A stretch of 64,000 bases of DNA from Pontederia crassipes (lineage: Eukaryota > Streptophyta > Magnoliopsida > Commelinales > Pontederiaceae): positions 3,087,501 through 3,151,500 of the forward strand of contig CM060195.1 in NCBI GenBank assembly GCA_030549335.1, in the 5' to 3' direction. The stretch's first letter is position 1; each line of letters opens with the position of its first letter. A program made the translations under genes and the position numbers. Of the stretch, positions 1-12,338 are shown one piece after another. A model generated the notes under the pieces. The model was not told the DNA's origin. It was given only the letters and a program-made list of their open reading frames with translations, and made no database searches.

Positions 1-1725
1 TAATAAGCATGGGAGTACAAGTTTGATTAAACACTTGAAAAGATGCAAAAAATTCCCACATAGAAGTGAAGTGGGAGGACAACAAATATTGGTGAAGAAT
101 TTCTAAGGATATTGGAGCAAAACCAATAGTCCCTACTCATATAATTATGAGGATTGTAGGAGGGCCTTAGCTGAGTTCGTCATATGTGATGAACAAGCAT
201 TTAGAGTTGTAGAGGATGGTGGATTTCGTAAATATTTCAAATGTTTGGAGCCTAGATTTATGATTCCTTCAAGATGGACCATTGCTAGATATTGTTATCA
301 ATTATATCTTGGTGATATGAAATCTCTCAAGTTATTTTTTAAGAAGTCATGTTCATGTGTTTGCCTTCCTACTGATACATGGACATTTTGTAAAAAATTA
401 TGTTATATATGTCTCACAACACATTTTATTGATGAAGACTGTCTTACATAAAAGGATTATCTCACAAGGCGAAGGATATAGCAAAGACCATAGAGAAGTG
501 TTTATTAGCATGGGAGATTGAAAAGGTATACATTATTACAGTTGATCATGCTAAAGCCAATGATAAAGCTATGGATCATTTGAAAAAGAGATTAAATGCT
601 TGGAAAGGATTGATTTGTAATTGTGACTTTATTCATATCATATGTTGTGCATATACATTGCAATCACTAGCCAATTTAGTGAAACTGTTCATTATGTGAG
701 GTCATCTCTAGTACGATTTGGAAAATTTAAATGATTCATTCAAGAAGAGAAAATCACTAACCAATTTAGTGTTCTTATGGATGTGTCAACTCGATGGAAT
801 TCAACATATTTAATGTTGGAGCGAGTTGAAAAGTTCCAAAGAGTTTTCGAGAGGTTAGATGAAGGCGATGGATACAAGTTATATTTCAAAGAGAATAATT
901 TTGTGACGCCTTCAGCTGAAGATTGGGAGAATGCTAGGAATTTTGTGTTGTTTCTAAAATTTTTTTATAGCACAGCTTGCAATTTATCTAGTTTAACATA
1001 TGTCACATCTTCTATATGTTTTCATGAGATTGTATCTGTTTAATCTCATATTACAAAATGGAGCAATAGCCGTGACATATATTTGCAAAAAATGCATGTG
1101 ACATGAGGTCCAAGTATAAAAGTATTGGAAAAATTCTAAAAATATTAATCCATTGATACTTATTGCTGTTGTATTGGATCCAAGATATAAACTTGGATAT
1201 ACTGAATAGAATTATTCAGATTTTTATGACTCAAACATGGCTACTTGGATAGTTACAAAGATTCAAGATACTAACGCTTATATGAATGTTATGCACATGA
1301 AGTCAACAATGGCTCAACTTCTCAAGTGGAGAATATAAATGTAAATGTCGATGAGAAGACAACAAGGATTCAATGGAGTATATTGCAAGGATTCAAAATG
1401 TAAATGTCGATGAGAAGACAACAAGGATTCATCAATGGAGTATATTGCAATAGGAGAAAAGAAGTATTGACAACAAATCTGAAATTGAGAGATATTTGAT
1501 GGAACCTTGTGAGGGAGAAGAAAATTTTGATATACTAAACTGATGAAAGGCTAACTCCACAAAGTACAATGTTCTTTCTCTAATGGCACATGATATTTTG
1601 ACCATTCCAGTCTCCACAGTTCCTTCTAAGTCTATTTTTAGCATGGAGGATGTATTCTTGACTTCTTCAAGAGTTCGCTATCATAAAAAATGGCGAAAGC
1701 TTTTGTGTGCTAAAATTGGTTAAAA
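1..1725 (+). pseudogene. hAT-family (RICESLEEPER-type) transposase relic
   Basis: Broken transposase of the hAT superfamily, running in from before the window. Pieces appear in the right order in shifting frames. At 1-60 there is the end of a BED zinc finger (GSTSLIKHLKRCKKFPH). At 215-450 there is the start of the RNase-H-like core, with TDTWT and CLTTHFIDEDC. At 525-690 there is ITVDHAKANDKA followed by a CCAYTLQSLANL segment. At 777-1040 there is DVSTRWNSTYLMLERV. At 1160-1230 there is VVLDPRYKLGY. At 1570-1700 the C-terminal dimerisation region reads LMAHDILTIPVSTVPSKSIFS. Stops and frameshifts lie between all blocks, so no active protein is possible. The terminal inverted repeats were not found. 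Family and order are secure; exact ends are not. Confidence 0.85.
1338..1449. repeat. Short tandem duplication inside the hAT relic
   Basis: Two near-identical copies of about 50 bp, starting near 1,338 and 1,397, share the block ATGTCGATGAGAAGACAACA and a following GGAGTATATTGCA. The second copy has a 3-bp insertion (ATC). It lies between the last conserved core block and the dimerisation region and adds to the disruption of the reading frame. Confidence 0.8.
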
Positions 1726-3325
1726 CCACCAAATTTTAAAATTGAAGACGATGCCGATCAATTTGAGAGCTCAAACAATATTATTATAGGAAATTTGTAT
1801 TTTTATGTTTGAATATTATTTATCTTTCCAATTTTGTATGTTATTAATTTTGGCTTTTCGAACATTTATGTAGAAGCTACCGGGACTAGTCAAGTTGGAC
1901 CCTCAAGTTCAACATTCAATAATATGATTGTAGATGGTTAAATCTTTGGATATGTGAACTTTGTCTTTCTTTTTATATTTTACTAATTACTTGTATGCTA
2001 ATTTACTTGTTGTTTTTTTTGGATCTTTAGGTCTATTATGCTAAATAGTTTTTCTTCTACTTACTTTGTTTTATATGGAATTTTTTATGACCATATTGGT
2101 TAAGATGGTTTGCTGGAACATCTCTATGCTAATAGTTTACTTTGTGTAGAAGCAACCAGAATTAGTCAAGGTGGGCTTAAGCTAGCTTTAATCTTTGATT
2201 ATAATTCATCATCTCCTGATATATATTTTCTTGTTATCGATCCATCATTTGTGATCTACAAATTTCAATATGCAAGTTATGATAAAAGCACTCCAAAATG
2301 GATCATTTTGATAAAAGATAAAATGTGTGTCATTTTAGTGCCCATCGATGCAAATATTATTAGGTATTTTGCATTGTTATAAATTTGTTAAAATTTACAT
2401 TTTCAATTTCCCTAAAGTTCTGCAGTTTCTCGTGATGTTACATGAATATCTTAGAAACCATGGATGAAAGAAGGGCACATAAGCAAGCAAAACTTTTCAT
2501 ACATTTGTTACATAAGCAAAAAAAAAAAAAATGGATAAAACAATTCTAAATGTAGATGCTACAAGTCATCTTCTTAATACAACAAGATATGCACTCTACT
2601 ATATTAGAGGAACTCCAAACTATGTTCAATACTATGCATTCAGACACTTCATACTCAGGCTTTACAATTCATATTTTAGACAAAGTTAATCAAGTATAAG
2701 ATAACTAATGATGTGTGACATACTTCAACATACACATATACCTCGGTCCTTCCAAAAAAACACTCCATCATCTTTTATCAAAATGTTATTGATTTATTTT
2801 CTTCCTTCTATTTGCGTGTGCAAAGATTATCCAATTTTACCATCATAGACAATGATCATATGAAGCTTACCTTGTTGGAATAGAGTTTGATTTATATTTG
2901 TCTATGATTTTATGTTTTTAAGTGTTCAGTATGGAAGAGAGATTGAGTTAAAAACTTCAAATGTTATAATTATTGTTGGTTAATGATTGCATGAACATGA
3001 ATTCTCTATTAGGATCATCAATAGCTTTGTGCTTATGTGGATTATGTGTGTGGGGGTGCTTGCATATCAGTATATGATCTTTTAAAATAATTTGATCTAC
3101 TAAGAAGTAACTTACATTATTTTATTATGGAGTTTTTCTAGTTGTGTAGAAATCTGATAACTTACATGTATGTAGAGATCAATTTGTGTAAAAATTATGA
3201 TCAATTTTTCCTTTTTTATTAAAGTTCCCGGTTTTTTCCCGAATTGGTTCCTAATTTTCTAGGTTTGTCCCGATCCCGTGGCCAGACCCGATTCCAAACT
3301 CTGTTCTACTCTCATCTAAGCATCA
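1726..3325. other. No recognisable gene; AT-rich spacer
   Basis: An open frame of 90 codons at 2,110-2,382 (+) resembles nothing I know and has no supporting signals. A run of 13 A lies near 2,518-2,531. This stretch may be the non-coding 3' part of the hAT element or unrelated spacer. Confidence 0.5.
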
Positions 3326-3540
3326 TGCTTTTCTTCCTCGCCTGTTGTCAAAATCATCTCTTCGGTGCCTTCTTCTATTGCTGAACACGAAGAATGCGTG
3401 ATCGAAGTTCCCCTATCAGTGTCGCGCTTTTCTTCCTCACCTACTACTAGGATCATCTCATCTTGCTGACACCTTCGCCTACTGCCGAACACGAAGAGCA
3501 TGTGATCAAAGTTCCCTTATCGACGTCGCGCTTTTCTGGT
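3326..3540. repeat. Tandem repeat, about 102-bp unit, two copies plus a stub
   Basis: Units start at about 3,326, 3,427 and 3,530 with GCTTTTCTTCCTC (the third is cut to GCTTTTCT). Both full units carry a GAACACGAAGA block followed by a GTGATC-AAGTTCCC block. The copies are diverged. The repeat sits just upstream of the CACTA transposase relic and may belong to that element. Confidence 0.75.
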
Positions 3541-3609
3541 ACTTAATTTTTTATATATTACTTGAAATCTAAATTGCAGCATGTGCTAACCTTGATTTAA
3601 AATGTAGGA

Positions 3610-4170
3610 GAAGGAGATGGATAAAACACCCATTGAAGATGAGATTTTTTTAATAAACTCATCAGAAAAAGAATGCGGAATGGGTTTCACCGCGTGCTCG
3701 GGAGACATATGTAAGTTAGTCATTTTCGTAATGTAACTTTTGTTATTTTTTACTCCCATAATGTGATTCCGTCAACTTACAAGAGTCCTTCAAAGCAAAA
3801 GAAGTCGAGCATTGTTCACAGGTCACGTAGGGGTCGGCGACACCATTGACCTGTCAACAATTATGGATGGACCATGTTGGAGTGAATAAGGGCCGGATCT
3901 ACAGTCTTGGGTCATCCGTTAGTAGTACAGATGTTGGTTATGGACGAAATCAATATCCGATGTTCCCAATGAAGACGTGCGATGACTATTTAATGAGATG
4001 TGGGATCAACGATTAATAGAAGTCTAAGAGAAGGTCCGCGAGGAGGTTCGACAAGAGGTGCGCCAAGAATTTGAAGTGCGACAATGAAAGGAGATGAGGA
4101 GACTGATTCGTGAGGCGATGCGTGGCCAGCAAGATGACGATGATGGCGAAGACGAAGAAGAAGATTAGTT
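3610..4170 (+). pseudogene. CACTA transposase-24-like protein, C-terminal fragment
   Basis: One frame at 3,860-4,015 reads GVNKGRIYSLGSSVSS, the conserved GRVYGLGS-type motif of the plant En/Spm transposase-24 family, and then stops at a TAA. After a frame change near 3,990 the sequence reads NEMWDQRLIEV, a charged stretch with repeated EVR/EVRQ units (likely coiled coil), then REAMRGQQDDDDGEDEEED and a stop at about 4,168. Several internal stops make it non-functional. This family is associated with CACTA elements, which fits the terminus at 5,530. Confidence 0.75.
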
Positions 4171-4335
4171 GTTACTTGAATGATAATTTATTTGTATGAA
4201 TGTTATCGTACTTGGACATATGAATTTGTACCTTACATTTTGCGGATTGAAAAATGATGCACGTTTCGATGGGTTTTTTAAATGAATTTGTACCTTTCTT
4301 TATGTCATTTTTGAATTTTTTTACATAAAAAAAGA

Positions 4336-4425
4336 ATTACCCACAGTTTGAGCCATAGGAAACTTCCCCACGGCTCGCACCGTGGGAAGTTCTCGTGGCT
4401 GGAGCCGTAGGAAATTCCATTTTTT
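4336..4425. repeat. Three palindromic CACTA subterminal repeats (outlying group)
   Basis: Three imperfect palindromes of about 24 bp with the pattern TTCCC-ACGGCT-nnn-AGCCGT-GGGAA lie here, for example CCCCACGGCTCGCACCGTGG. They match the units of the main array at 5,018-5,402 and are separated from it by the GC-rich stretch. Confidence 0.7.
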
Positions 4426-4767
4426 GTTTCACACCTCAACTTCCCGTCCAGATTTTTCATAGCTGACAATATATACTGAACACCGGCCAGATCCGCCATC
4501 TCCATTCGAGTGATCGCGTAGGTGAGCGATATTCAGCCATCTCCTCTGGCACGATACGACGACGGCTTCCTCTCCGATCGGCGACGGTGGTGTCTCCATC
4601 CGATGGCGGCCTCCTCTCGTCCTCTCATCATCGGCAGCTCGTCGGTCGCTCCTTGTCGGCCGACCCTATTGCGGGCGGCCGGATTTGGCCTCCCGGTGGG
4701 CGGCACGATAGGGCCTCCCAACGGATGATCCACCTGTAGCCGCCGGATCTGGCCGCTCGTTGGCAAA

Positions 4768-4947
4768 TCTGGCCGTTCGAGGTCAGAGCTCATCTCTCGC
4801 GGCCCCATGCATGATCGAAAAGGGCACCCGCGTGATTGGAAATGGCCGTGCGGACGGTCTGGCCGTTCGAGGTCAGAGCTCATCTCTCGCGGCCCCATGC
4901 GTGATCGAAAAGGGCACCCGCATGATTGGAAATGGCCGTGTGGACGG
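4768..4947. repeat. 90-bp tandem duplication
   Basis: Two near-identical copies (4,768-4,857 and 4,858-4,947) both begin TCTGGCCGTTCGAGGTCAGA. They differ at a few positions, for example CATGCATGATCG against CATGCGTGATCG. Open frames crossing this block on both strands are explained by GC-rich repeated DNA and show no known domain. Confidence 0.9.
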
Positions 4948-5017
4948 CCGTTCCGACCTCGATCGATATTTTTTTAAAAAAATCATACTGACGACTGAAG
5001 CTGTGTGAAGAAAATTT

Positions 5018-5402
5018 CTTCCCGCGGCCTTAGCCGTCGGAACCTTACCACGGTTGGGGTCGTAGGAACATTTTCCTATAGCTACAATCGTGGGAAGTTG
5101 TTCCCAGGGCTGCAGCAACCGTGAGAACCTTCCCATGGCTGCAACCATGGGAACCCTTTCTTACGGTTGTAACCGTGGAAAATTCTCACGGTTAAAACCA
5201 TAGCAAGAGTTCCCATGGCTGTAGCCATGGAAACTTGCCACTGCTCCAACTATGGGAAGGATGTTCCTATGGGCCAAGCTGTGGGAAAAATGTTCCTACG
5301 GACCAAGTCGTGGGAACGTTCCCACGGTTTGAACCGTGAGAAAAGTTTCCCACGGTTTTGACCGCGGGAACTTCCCATGATTTTGGAAAAATCGTGGGAA
5401 AA
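5018..5402. repeat. Array of about 14 imperfect palindromes (CACTA subterminal repeats)
   Basis: About 14 units of roughly 24 bp at 25-30 bp spacing. Each is an imperfect palindrome of the form TTCCCACGGTT-nnn-AACCGTGGGAA, for example TTCCCATGGCTGCAACCATG and TTCCCACGGTTTTGACCGCG. Units differ by a few substitutions, often compensated in the opposite arm. In En/Spm elements subterminal repeats are the binding sites of the TNPA-type protein, so this is probably the 3' subterminal array of the CACTA element ending at 5,530. Confidence 0.8.
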
Positions 5403-5899
5403 ACTTTGCGATGAGCAATTTTTTATGATTGCCTCCCGTCGAAATAACTATCAGAAAAGCTCGTTTGCGACGGTTTTACCATATTTTTTCACGGCTGAAA
5501 TCGTGAGAAAATATGATTTTTCTTGTAGTGCTACTTGGGCTACCTAAGACCTATGACCTAAGCCCTATGATTCATTTTAGTTTTATTCTCATCTGATGTA
5601 AGCTCTTATTCCTTTAAATATAAGCTCTCTTCTTCATTTGCCTATGTCGGAAATGATGTGAAAGTCTATTCGTCTTAATTTATGTTTAAGCTTTTTATCT
5701 TCATGCATATTAACTTCCTGTCATGCTAATGAAGAAGCTCAGGTACTCGATGTGGAGACTAACTTATTCATTGATATGGATGTGGAAGATATAATTATCA
5801 TGTTTGCAAGTCATATACTAAAATTTACACTATTTTTTTCTCAATGTAATGCTTGTGTTATAAACAGGTTGTTATGATCAACGGTAGCATTGCAAACAA

Positions 5900-8416
5900 T
5901 GTGCAACAAAAGTATATAGGTGTGAATAGTAATTCATATATATTCAAATCAATGTTTTAATGTTATAAAAATTCTACAGTATTATTGCCGAGTATTGGTC
6001 TATAGATTTATAGTTTAATTTGCACATATTAGCATGTATCATAGTACAATTTTTTTTGCAATTGAGACTTCTCTTTAAGTTTCTATATTATTTAAACCAA
6101 AGTTTGAAATTATTTGTAAGGTCTCTCCTCTAACAAATTTGACCAGATTGTTGTTTTCTTTACTTAATTCCGAAACTTCATTTGGAGTTGAAAATTTTGT
6201 ACACATGGATATATGGGGTCCATATAAACACCTTACATATAATGGGTAAAAGTGTTTTTTTATAATTGTTGATGACTTTACAAGAATGACTTTGAATTTC
6301 ATTTTTTTGATGAAACACAAGCATGACACATCATTATCTTTGAAGTTGTTTGTTATAATGATGAATACATAGTTTGATAGGAAAGTAAAAGTACACATAA
6401 CATATAATGAAGGTGGATTTTTTAGTGTCATTATGGTTAGTTCTTATAGTCATTATTTATCAAAGTTTCTGTGCTTATAGTCATTAACCGAATAGAGTGG
6501 TAGAACAAAAACATAGACATGTTTTGAAAGTTGCAAAAGCATTAAAGTTTTAGTCTGATGTATCACATGAATTTTAGGGAGATTGTGTCATGTCAGTAGT
6601 TTATCTCATTAATCATAGTCAAGTGTAGCATTGAATCATTCTACTCCATATGAGAAGTTCTTAAGCTCTCCACCTAAGTTGAAACAACTTTGAGTATTTA
6701 GGTATTTGTGCTATGCTACCAACAATTCTTCTAGCTACAAGTTTTCTCCAAGAGATCCTTTAGTTTTCCTTGGTCACTCACTAGTTCAAAAGGTTATAAA
6801 CTTCTTAATCTTGAAACCATGTCTATCTTTGTTAATCGAGATGCTCACTTTATTGAGCATTCATTTTCTTTCTTATTAGTTAATTTTGCATCTTTAGAAT
6901 CTTTATCATTCTATTCCAGAATAACATTTTGATCCATATAGAGTTATTATCATTCCTAGAAATCAAGATACGAGTTATTATTATTCTTTCTAATTATGAA
7001 TATCAACCTAAATTATTTTCTTCTCCACATATCCTTCTAATGCTTTGCCTTCATATTCAATTGACACGTTTACCTTTGATCTAATTATTATTCCTTCAGA
7101 GCCTATCCTATCCTTTTTTGATGTGATTCCTCAACCTACCTCTATTGTTACAAGACCAAGAGGAATATTAAACATCATGCCTTTGTTACACTTACTTTTG
7201 CCATCTTTTATTTAATTTTTAATTATATTTCATATTCTCAAATCGCAACTATATACTTCTTGTATGCCCTTTGTTCATGCTTTGTCAACTATCAAGGAAC
7301 CTTGTTCATTTTTATGAGGCATTTAAAACTCCTCTTTGGAGCAAACCTTATAAGTTGTTGAACTTCTACCTAGCAAAACAATCCATAGGTTGTTGCAAAT
7401 GGGTGAAATTAAGAGCCATGTTCGTAGCTAAAGGGTACAATTAAGTTGCAAGTTTTGACTACACAAAAACATTCTCTTCGATTACAAAAATGATTATTAT
7501 AAGATGTGTCCTTGTTGTTGTTAAAAAAGGTCATTATTTCATATGGATGTTAATAATGCATTTCTCAACAGTGATATTCATGAGGAATTATACACGTCAT
7601 TGGCATCTAGTTTTTGTAATTCATGAGAGAATTATCTAATATTTCTACTGCTCAAGCCACTGTATTGTCTGAAATAAGTCTCTCGTCAATAGAACCAGAA
7701 ACTTACTAATGTTCTAATTTTACTAGGAATCCCTCAGAGTAAGATTATTCTATGTTTACAAAAAAGCTTCATGTAAGAATGGTTGTACTATTATTACATG
7801 CTGATGATATTGTCCTCACAAGAGATTCAATTTAGAAGAATTGTTGCAAGATACAAAAATGATATTGAGTTTCAATTTTAAGATCAAGGATCTAGGAGCT
7901 CTTAAATACTTCTTGGGTATTAGTATTAGATCACATGAGGGTATCTCGTTGACTCAAAGAAAATATACATTGAATTTGATATGAACAAGGGAGCAAAATT
8001 AGCAACCATCACTTGAGTAGAATTTGAAATTATCCACGATATAGCTAGTATGATAAAAGTTTTAACACAAGAGTAGGTGATAAAATTTATAAGATTCATA
8101 TGTACCCAAAGTTAATAGGTAGATTGATCCATTTAACCATTACTCGGCTAAGTATTTCTTTTGTGGTTTAGAATTTAAGTCAATATATGCATGACCCTAA
8201 AGACACATTTCAATGTCGCACTTCGAATTGTCATGAAACATATTGCCATAAATCCTATGTACTATGAAAGAACTAAACATATAGAGGCAAAGGGTCATTT
8301 TGTGAGAGATAAGTTGAAAGGAAGATTGAAAAGATTCAGTTATATTCTAACAAAGTCACAACATGTAGAGATCTTTATAAAAGGTATGAGCATTAACATC
8401 ACAATTTATTAATCAG
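5900..8416 (+). pseudogene. Ty1/copia retrotransposon relic (integrase, RT, RNase H)
   Basis: Blocks of a copia polyprotein follow in order but in different frames. At 6,198-6,425 the integrase core reads VHMDIWGPYKH, IVDDFTRMT and YNEGGFF. At 6,480-6,860 is the degraded rest of the integrase (NRVVEQKHRHVLKVAKAL; LVTH-type segment). At 7,555-7,620 the reverse transcriptase reads NAFLNSDIHEELY. At 7,782-7,830 is LLLHADDIVLT, the ADD-type active-site block. At 7,870-7,985 is FKIKDLGALKYFLGISI. At 8,117-8,200 is GRLIHLTITR. At 8,219-8,390 the RNase H end reads ERTKHIEAKGHFVRDK then ILTKSQHVEIFIKGM. Many stops make it inactive. Gag and protease were not recognised. Confidence 0.85.
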
Positions 8417-9050
8417 TGTTGAGAAAAAAGACTAAATTGATATTTGCATAATTATCTTATTTTTTTTAATGTGCATAATAATGGGATGATGATAATAATA
8501 TAAAGGAATTAAATTTGACTAGAGATGCAAAATATTTACGTGGAAAACCTCTCATTGTGAGAGGAAAAAAATCACGAGAACAAGCAACAAATCTTTCATT
8601 ATGAAATAATAGTATATTACAAACTCTTATCTGAATTACGCAAATGAATACAATAATAATTTCAAAAATTAATTTTAGATGTCACAAAATAAATGTCTCC
8701 CGGAAACAAGGGATAGAAATCAGAACGGTCTCGTCGGAATATAATGAATAGATGAGAATGCTGCTGAGAAAGTTTCGTCGAAAACAAATAAGAACAAGTC
8801 CCCGCATTGAACCCTGAAATTTCTCTCTCCTCTCTCGTCTCTAGGTGGACAGGCACACAAGCTATAGCAGCTTCGTTCTTCTCGTACAGTCCTTTTGTAG
8901 CTTCAAGAGAGGACAACTCGTATGAGTTTATTTCCTTCTCTGCCTCGAATCTGTCTTCGTCCCGAACAGGTTATGTTTTTCTTTTTTTTTTTCTTTCATG
9001 CTCGATGTCGGGCACGGATAAATAAGAATCGCCCAATAATCACCAAGCTT
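8417..9050 (+). mobile_element. Probable 3' LTR of the copia relic
   Basis: TGTTGAGAAAAAAGAC at 8,417 directly follows the RNase H tail and matches the usual start of copia LTRs. Further on, TATTTACGTGGAAAACCTC (8,530-8,552) resembles a motif common in plant copia LTRs. No 5' LTR partner was identified by eye, so the right boundary is a guess. Open frames at 8,662-9,025 on both strands have no known domain. Confidence 0.5.
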
Positions 9051-11019
9051 GGAATGTCATATATTTTTCATATATTTTTTTATAGTTAATATGCACAAAT
9101 TAACAATTGATTTTGACCACCGAAATTCGAAACGTAGAACATTAAGACATTATGGCAAGAATAACGTTGAAAGTTTTTTTTTATTATTAAAAGACACTTG
9201 TATTGAATGCTCTTCCAACGTCAAGACAAATGCACACAAAAAATTGATTTTGAAGCTCATAAGAATCGCATTAAAATTTGCAGGAGTGCAAATACCGGAG
9301 AAATATGAGACTAATCAAAAATCCAACCAACCCAAGTATTTTTCTATAGAAATTAAATGCATGGGATTGAGTTAAATTTGAGGTTTGGATCTGAGCCGTC
9401 GGGATTGAGTTGGGAGTATCTCACTTCCTTTTTCTTTTTGATATAAAATATTTAATATTTATTTAAAGTATGAAATAAGTTTTCTTCAAACTTTATGTTA
9501 TCCTTTTAACATTTTTAAATATTTATTTTAATAATTTTAAATTTTCAAATAAATAAATCAAATATAACACTGAAATTAAATATAAATATATAAAAAAATC
9601 AATGAATACTAGTCAACTATTACAAATTTTTTTATGACGTAATAAAAATGTTTGATGAATATAGTTTTAAATTAATTAATAAATATAAATAAAATAATTA
9701 GAGATATAATAGATTATTTAACTCAAGCATTATGCGAATTTTATTATAATGTCATAGATAAATTATATATATACACGTTTAAATATTCTAAATATTGGCA
9801 AACAAAAACCTAGAATAGTGAAGATTAATTTGAATCCCTGTATATATATCCGTACATATATTGTCAATATTGTTGTACATTCCTAATTTCAAGGATGAAA
9901 TCATGTAATTTTAAACATGCTACAGATACGTAAAAATATTATTTTATATTTGTAATTTAAACTATTGATTTATACACATTTTGTAAAGGAGCGTAGAGAG
10001 CTATTGGTTTACGTGCTAGACCTAAACTCGGTTAAGCCCGACCAACCAATGTCGGGACTTAAAACGATCCGCAAATTAGATGAAATCTACGAAAGAAGTT
10101 GATTTGTTTTCATACAGTCAAAATTCGAATTTAATCGATCAATACGATGACTTTGAGTGATCCGGCTGAGTGAAAACACAAAAAAAAAGTTAAAATTAAA
10201 AAAAAAATCGCATTTCTCAATTAAACTTTAAAGTTTCGAATTTCTTACATAAATTGATTGATGATTTAATTTGTTTCAGTCGTAATAATCTTTTTAAAAA
10301 GTTTTGTGCTTTTAATTTAAAATATGTTTGAGAAATGAAGTAATTAAATCATATCATCACCTTTTCTCCTTGATTATTCATTTTAGTCTTTCAATTTCGA
10401 AATTAAACTCAATCATCAATATATTACTATGAATATAGAACAAATAAAAAAATATTACTATTTATTAATTTAACTATCTTATATTAATTTATTCTTATTC
10501 AATTCGATCATCCAATTTAATCGGTTCGATCCAGTCCTGATTTGACAACTAATCCGGATCGATGGCTTTGGTCAGATCTTAGGACATTGGCATGTGCGCT
10601 CTTCTCCACTAATGAATTAATCTAATCAAAAGTTACCTTTTCTATTATTGCATATTCAAGATTTGAATAAGTTTTTTTTTATGATGAGAAGCAATTACCT
10701 GTCAGAAAATTGGCCACAGTTAAAGATGAAAGCAAAGCTTGAATTCCTTTTCCATTTGCGGTATTGCATCACTATGGAGTATGGACCAATGTGGCCATTG
10801 GATGGATTCAACTAAGTTCAATTAGATACTATATTATTATAATATTATTATTTATTGTAATTTTAAATATATATTATCACTATTATACAGTACACAAGAA
10901 AGTTAGTTAGTCAACCTACAGTTCATAGTAAAATATAATAAACTGATATTAATTATAAATTTAATTTTTATAAAAAAATTAAGTTATTATCATCGACATA
11001 GTAAAAATTCTTTAATTTT
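9051..11019. other. No recognisable gene; AT-rich spacer
   Basis: A 108-codon open frame at 9,049-9,375 (+) has no recognisable domain and normal AT-rich composition; I do not call it a gene. The rest is low-complexity A/T sequence. A GTCGGG-containing patch near 10,010-10,070 and another near 10,500-10,575 resemble the GGGTC-rich DNA seen in the hAT element at 45 kb. Confidence 0.5.
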
Positions 11020-11925
11020 ATTATATAATATTATTTTATGGTGATAATATATTAATATATTTGCCCGGATCTTAATTACTTCGTTTTTTTACTCTCATTT
11101 CAGTACTTTCCTTTTTCTAATTCCATTTATTCCTCTGTCCTATTAATTTTTCATAGTAATTTCTTTTTTATAATAAATAGTGTTGATTAACATTTAATAT
11201 ACATAAAAAATACTTCAAGTTATTATTATTATTTTACTATAATAATTCTTTTATTTTATTATTAATTTACTTTGCCATACATTACTCTTACTTCCTTTTT
11301 TATTTACTTTCATTTTTTTCTATTTGCATTAATTCTTCTCTCCCTATTAATTTTTCATATATATATTTCCTTTTTATAATAAACATGTATTAATTAAAAT
11401 TTAATATTCCTATAAAAGACTTTAAATTATTATTATTGGTAGACCATATTTATTCTTTTATTTTATTCTGCAAGACTATTTATGCTGATAATATATTAAT
11501 TTATTTTTCCATATATCACTCTTACTTTCTTTTTATCCTTTTTCTTTACTTTCATTTTAATACTTTCTTGTTTCTATTTATATTAATTCATCTCTGCCTA
11601 TTAATTTTCCATAATAAACTCATTTTTATAATGAACTGGTGTTAACTAAAATTTCATATTCATAAAAAATACTTTAAGTTATTACTGTTGATATATTATA
11701 TTAATTATTTTATTTTATTCTGCAATACTATTTTATGGTGATAATATATTAATTTGTTTTACAATATATCACTCTTACTTCCTTTTATTTCTTTTTCTTT
11801 ACTTTCATTTTAATACTTTCCTATTACTAATTCCATTAATTCCCCTATCTATCTATCTATCTCTATCTATTATTTTTGCATTAACTCTTCTCTCCTATTA
11901 ATTTTTCATGTTAAAATGAACCTTC
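11020..11925. repeat. Degenerate AT-rich tandem repeat, about 220-250 bp unit
   Basis: About four diverged copies begin near 11,041, 11,258, 11,487 and 11,740. Shared landmarks in order are GATAATATATTAAT, then TATCACTCTTACTTCCTTTT, then CTTTACTTTCATTTTAATAC, then CCTATTAATTTTTCAT, then TTTTTATAATAAA, then CATAAAAAATACTT-AAGTTATTATT. A (TATC)n microsatellite lies in the last copy near 11,847-11,870. Confidence 0.75.
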
Positions 11926-12338
11926 GTTTTTTTAGTTATGTTAATAATACTAAATACCGAATCTCAATTGAATAATTAAAAAATAAAAAAAAAATATATC
12001 TTTAGTTAGTTCAAGTATATCTTGGTGTACATTTTTGACATTTAACTAGAACATTACATGATCAAATACTGTAAATAGGCCACTCAAATTTTGAATCAAA
12101 TTTCCAAAAGATTAAAAAAAAAAGAATTGCTCAGCCTTCAGCATTAAAAATAATAAAAAGTTCATTCCAATTCTGAACTCATGCAGACAACTCATTAAGT
12201 GCCATTGGCAGTCCATCGATCTGCACTGCAGCATTCATTCTTCCTAATATTCTTGCCAATATTCCTCAAACGAGATTATGCTTCTTCCATCGAGAGATCA
12301 ACGTTGTTAATTCACAACCAAAAAAGAACACATATAAC

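Larger units (their letters stand above)
3600..5530 (+). mobile_element. CACTA (En/Spm-type) element, 3' half
   Basis: The right end is defined by TTTTTCTTGTAGTG ending at 5,530, the inverse of the CACTACAAGAAAAA terminus typical of CACTA elements. Inside it, from left to right, are a decayed transposase-24-like segment (3,600-4,170), a few palindromic repeats (4,335-4,425), a GC-rich stretch with a 90-bp duplication, and a dense array of palindromic subterminal repeats (5,018-5,402). No matching CACTA left terminus was found upstream, so the element is truncated or its left end is before the window. The 3 bases after the end are CTA; without a left end the target duplication cannot be tested. 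Confidence 0.8.

Noticed and set aside
2110-2382. 90-codon open frame after the hAT relic
   Set aside because: No recognisable motif, ordinary AT-rich composition and no flanking gene signals.
4522-5148. Overlapping open frames on both strands with repeated peptide units
   Set aside because: Explained by GC-rich DNA with a 90-bp tandem duplication inside the CACTA element; no known domain.
5018-5402. Regularly spaced short palindromes reminiscent of a CRISPR array
   Set aside because: Eukaryotic context, no distinct spacers, units diverge from one another, and the array abuts a CACTA terminus; it is a transposon subterminal repeat.
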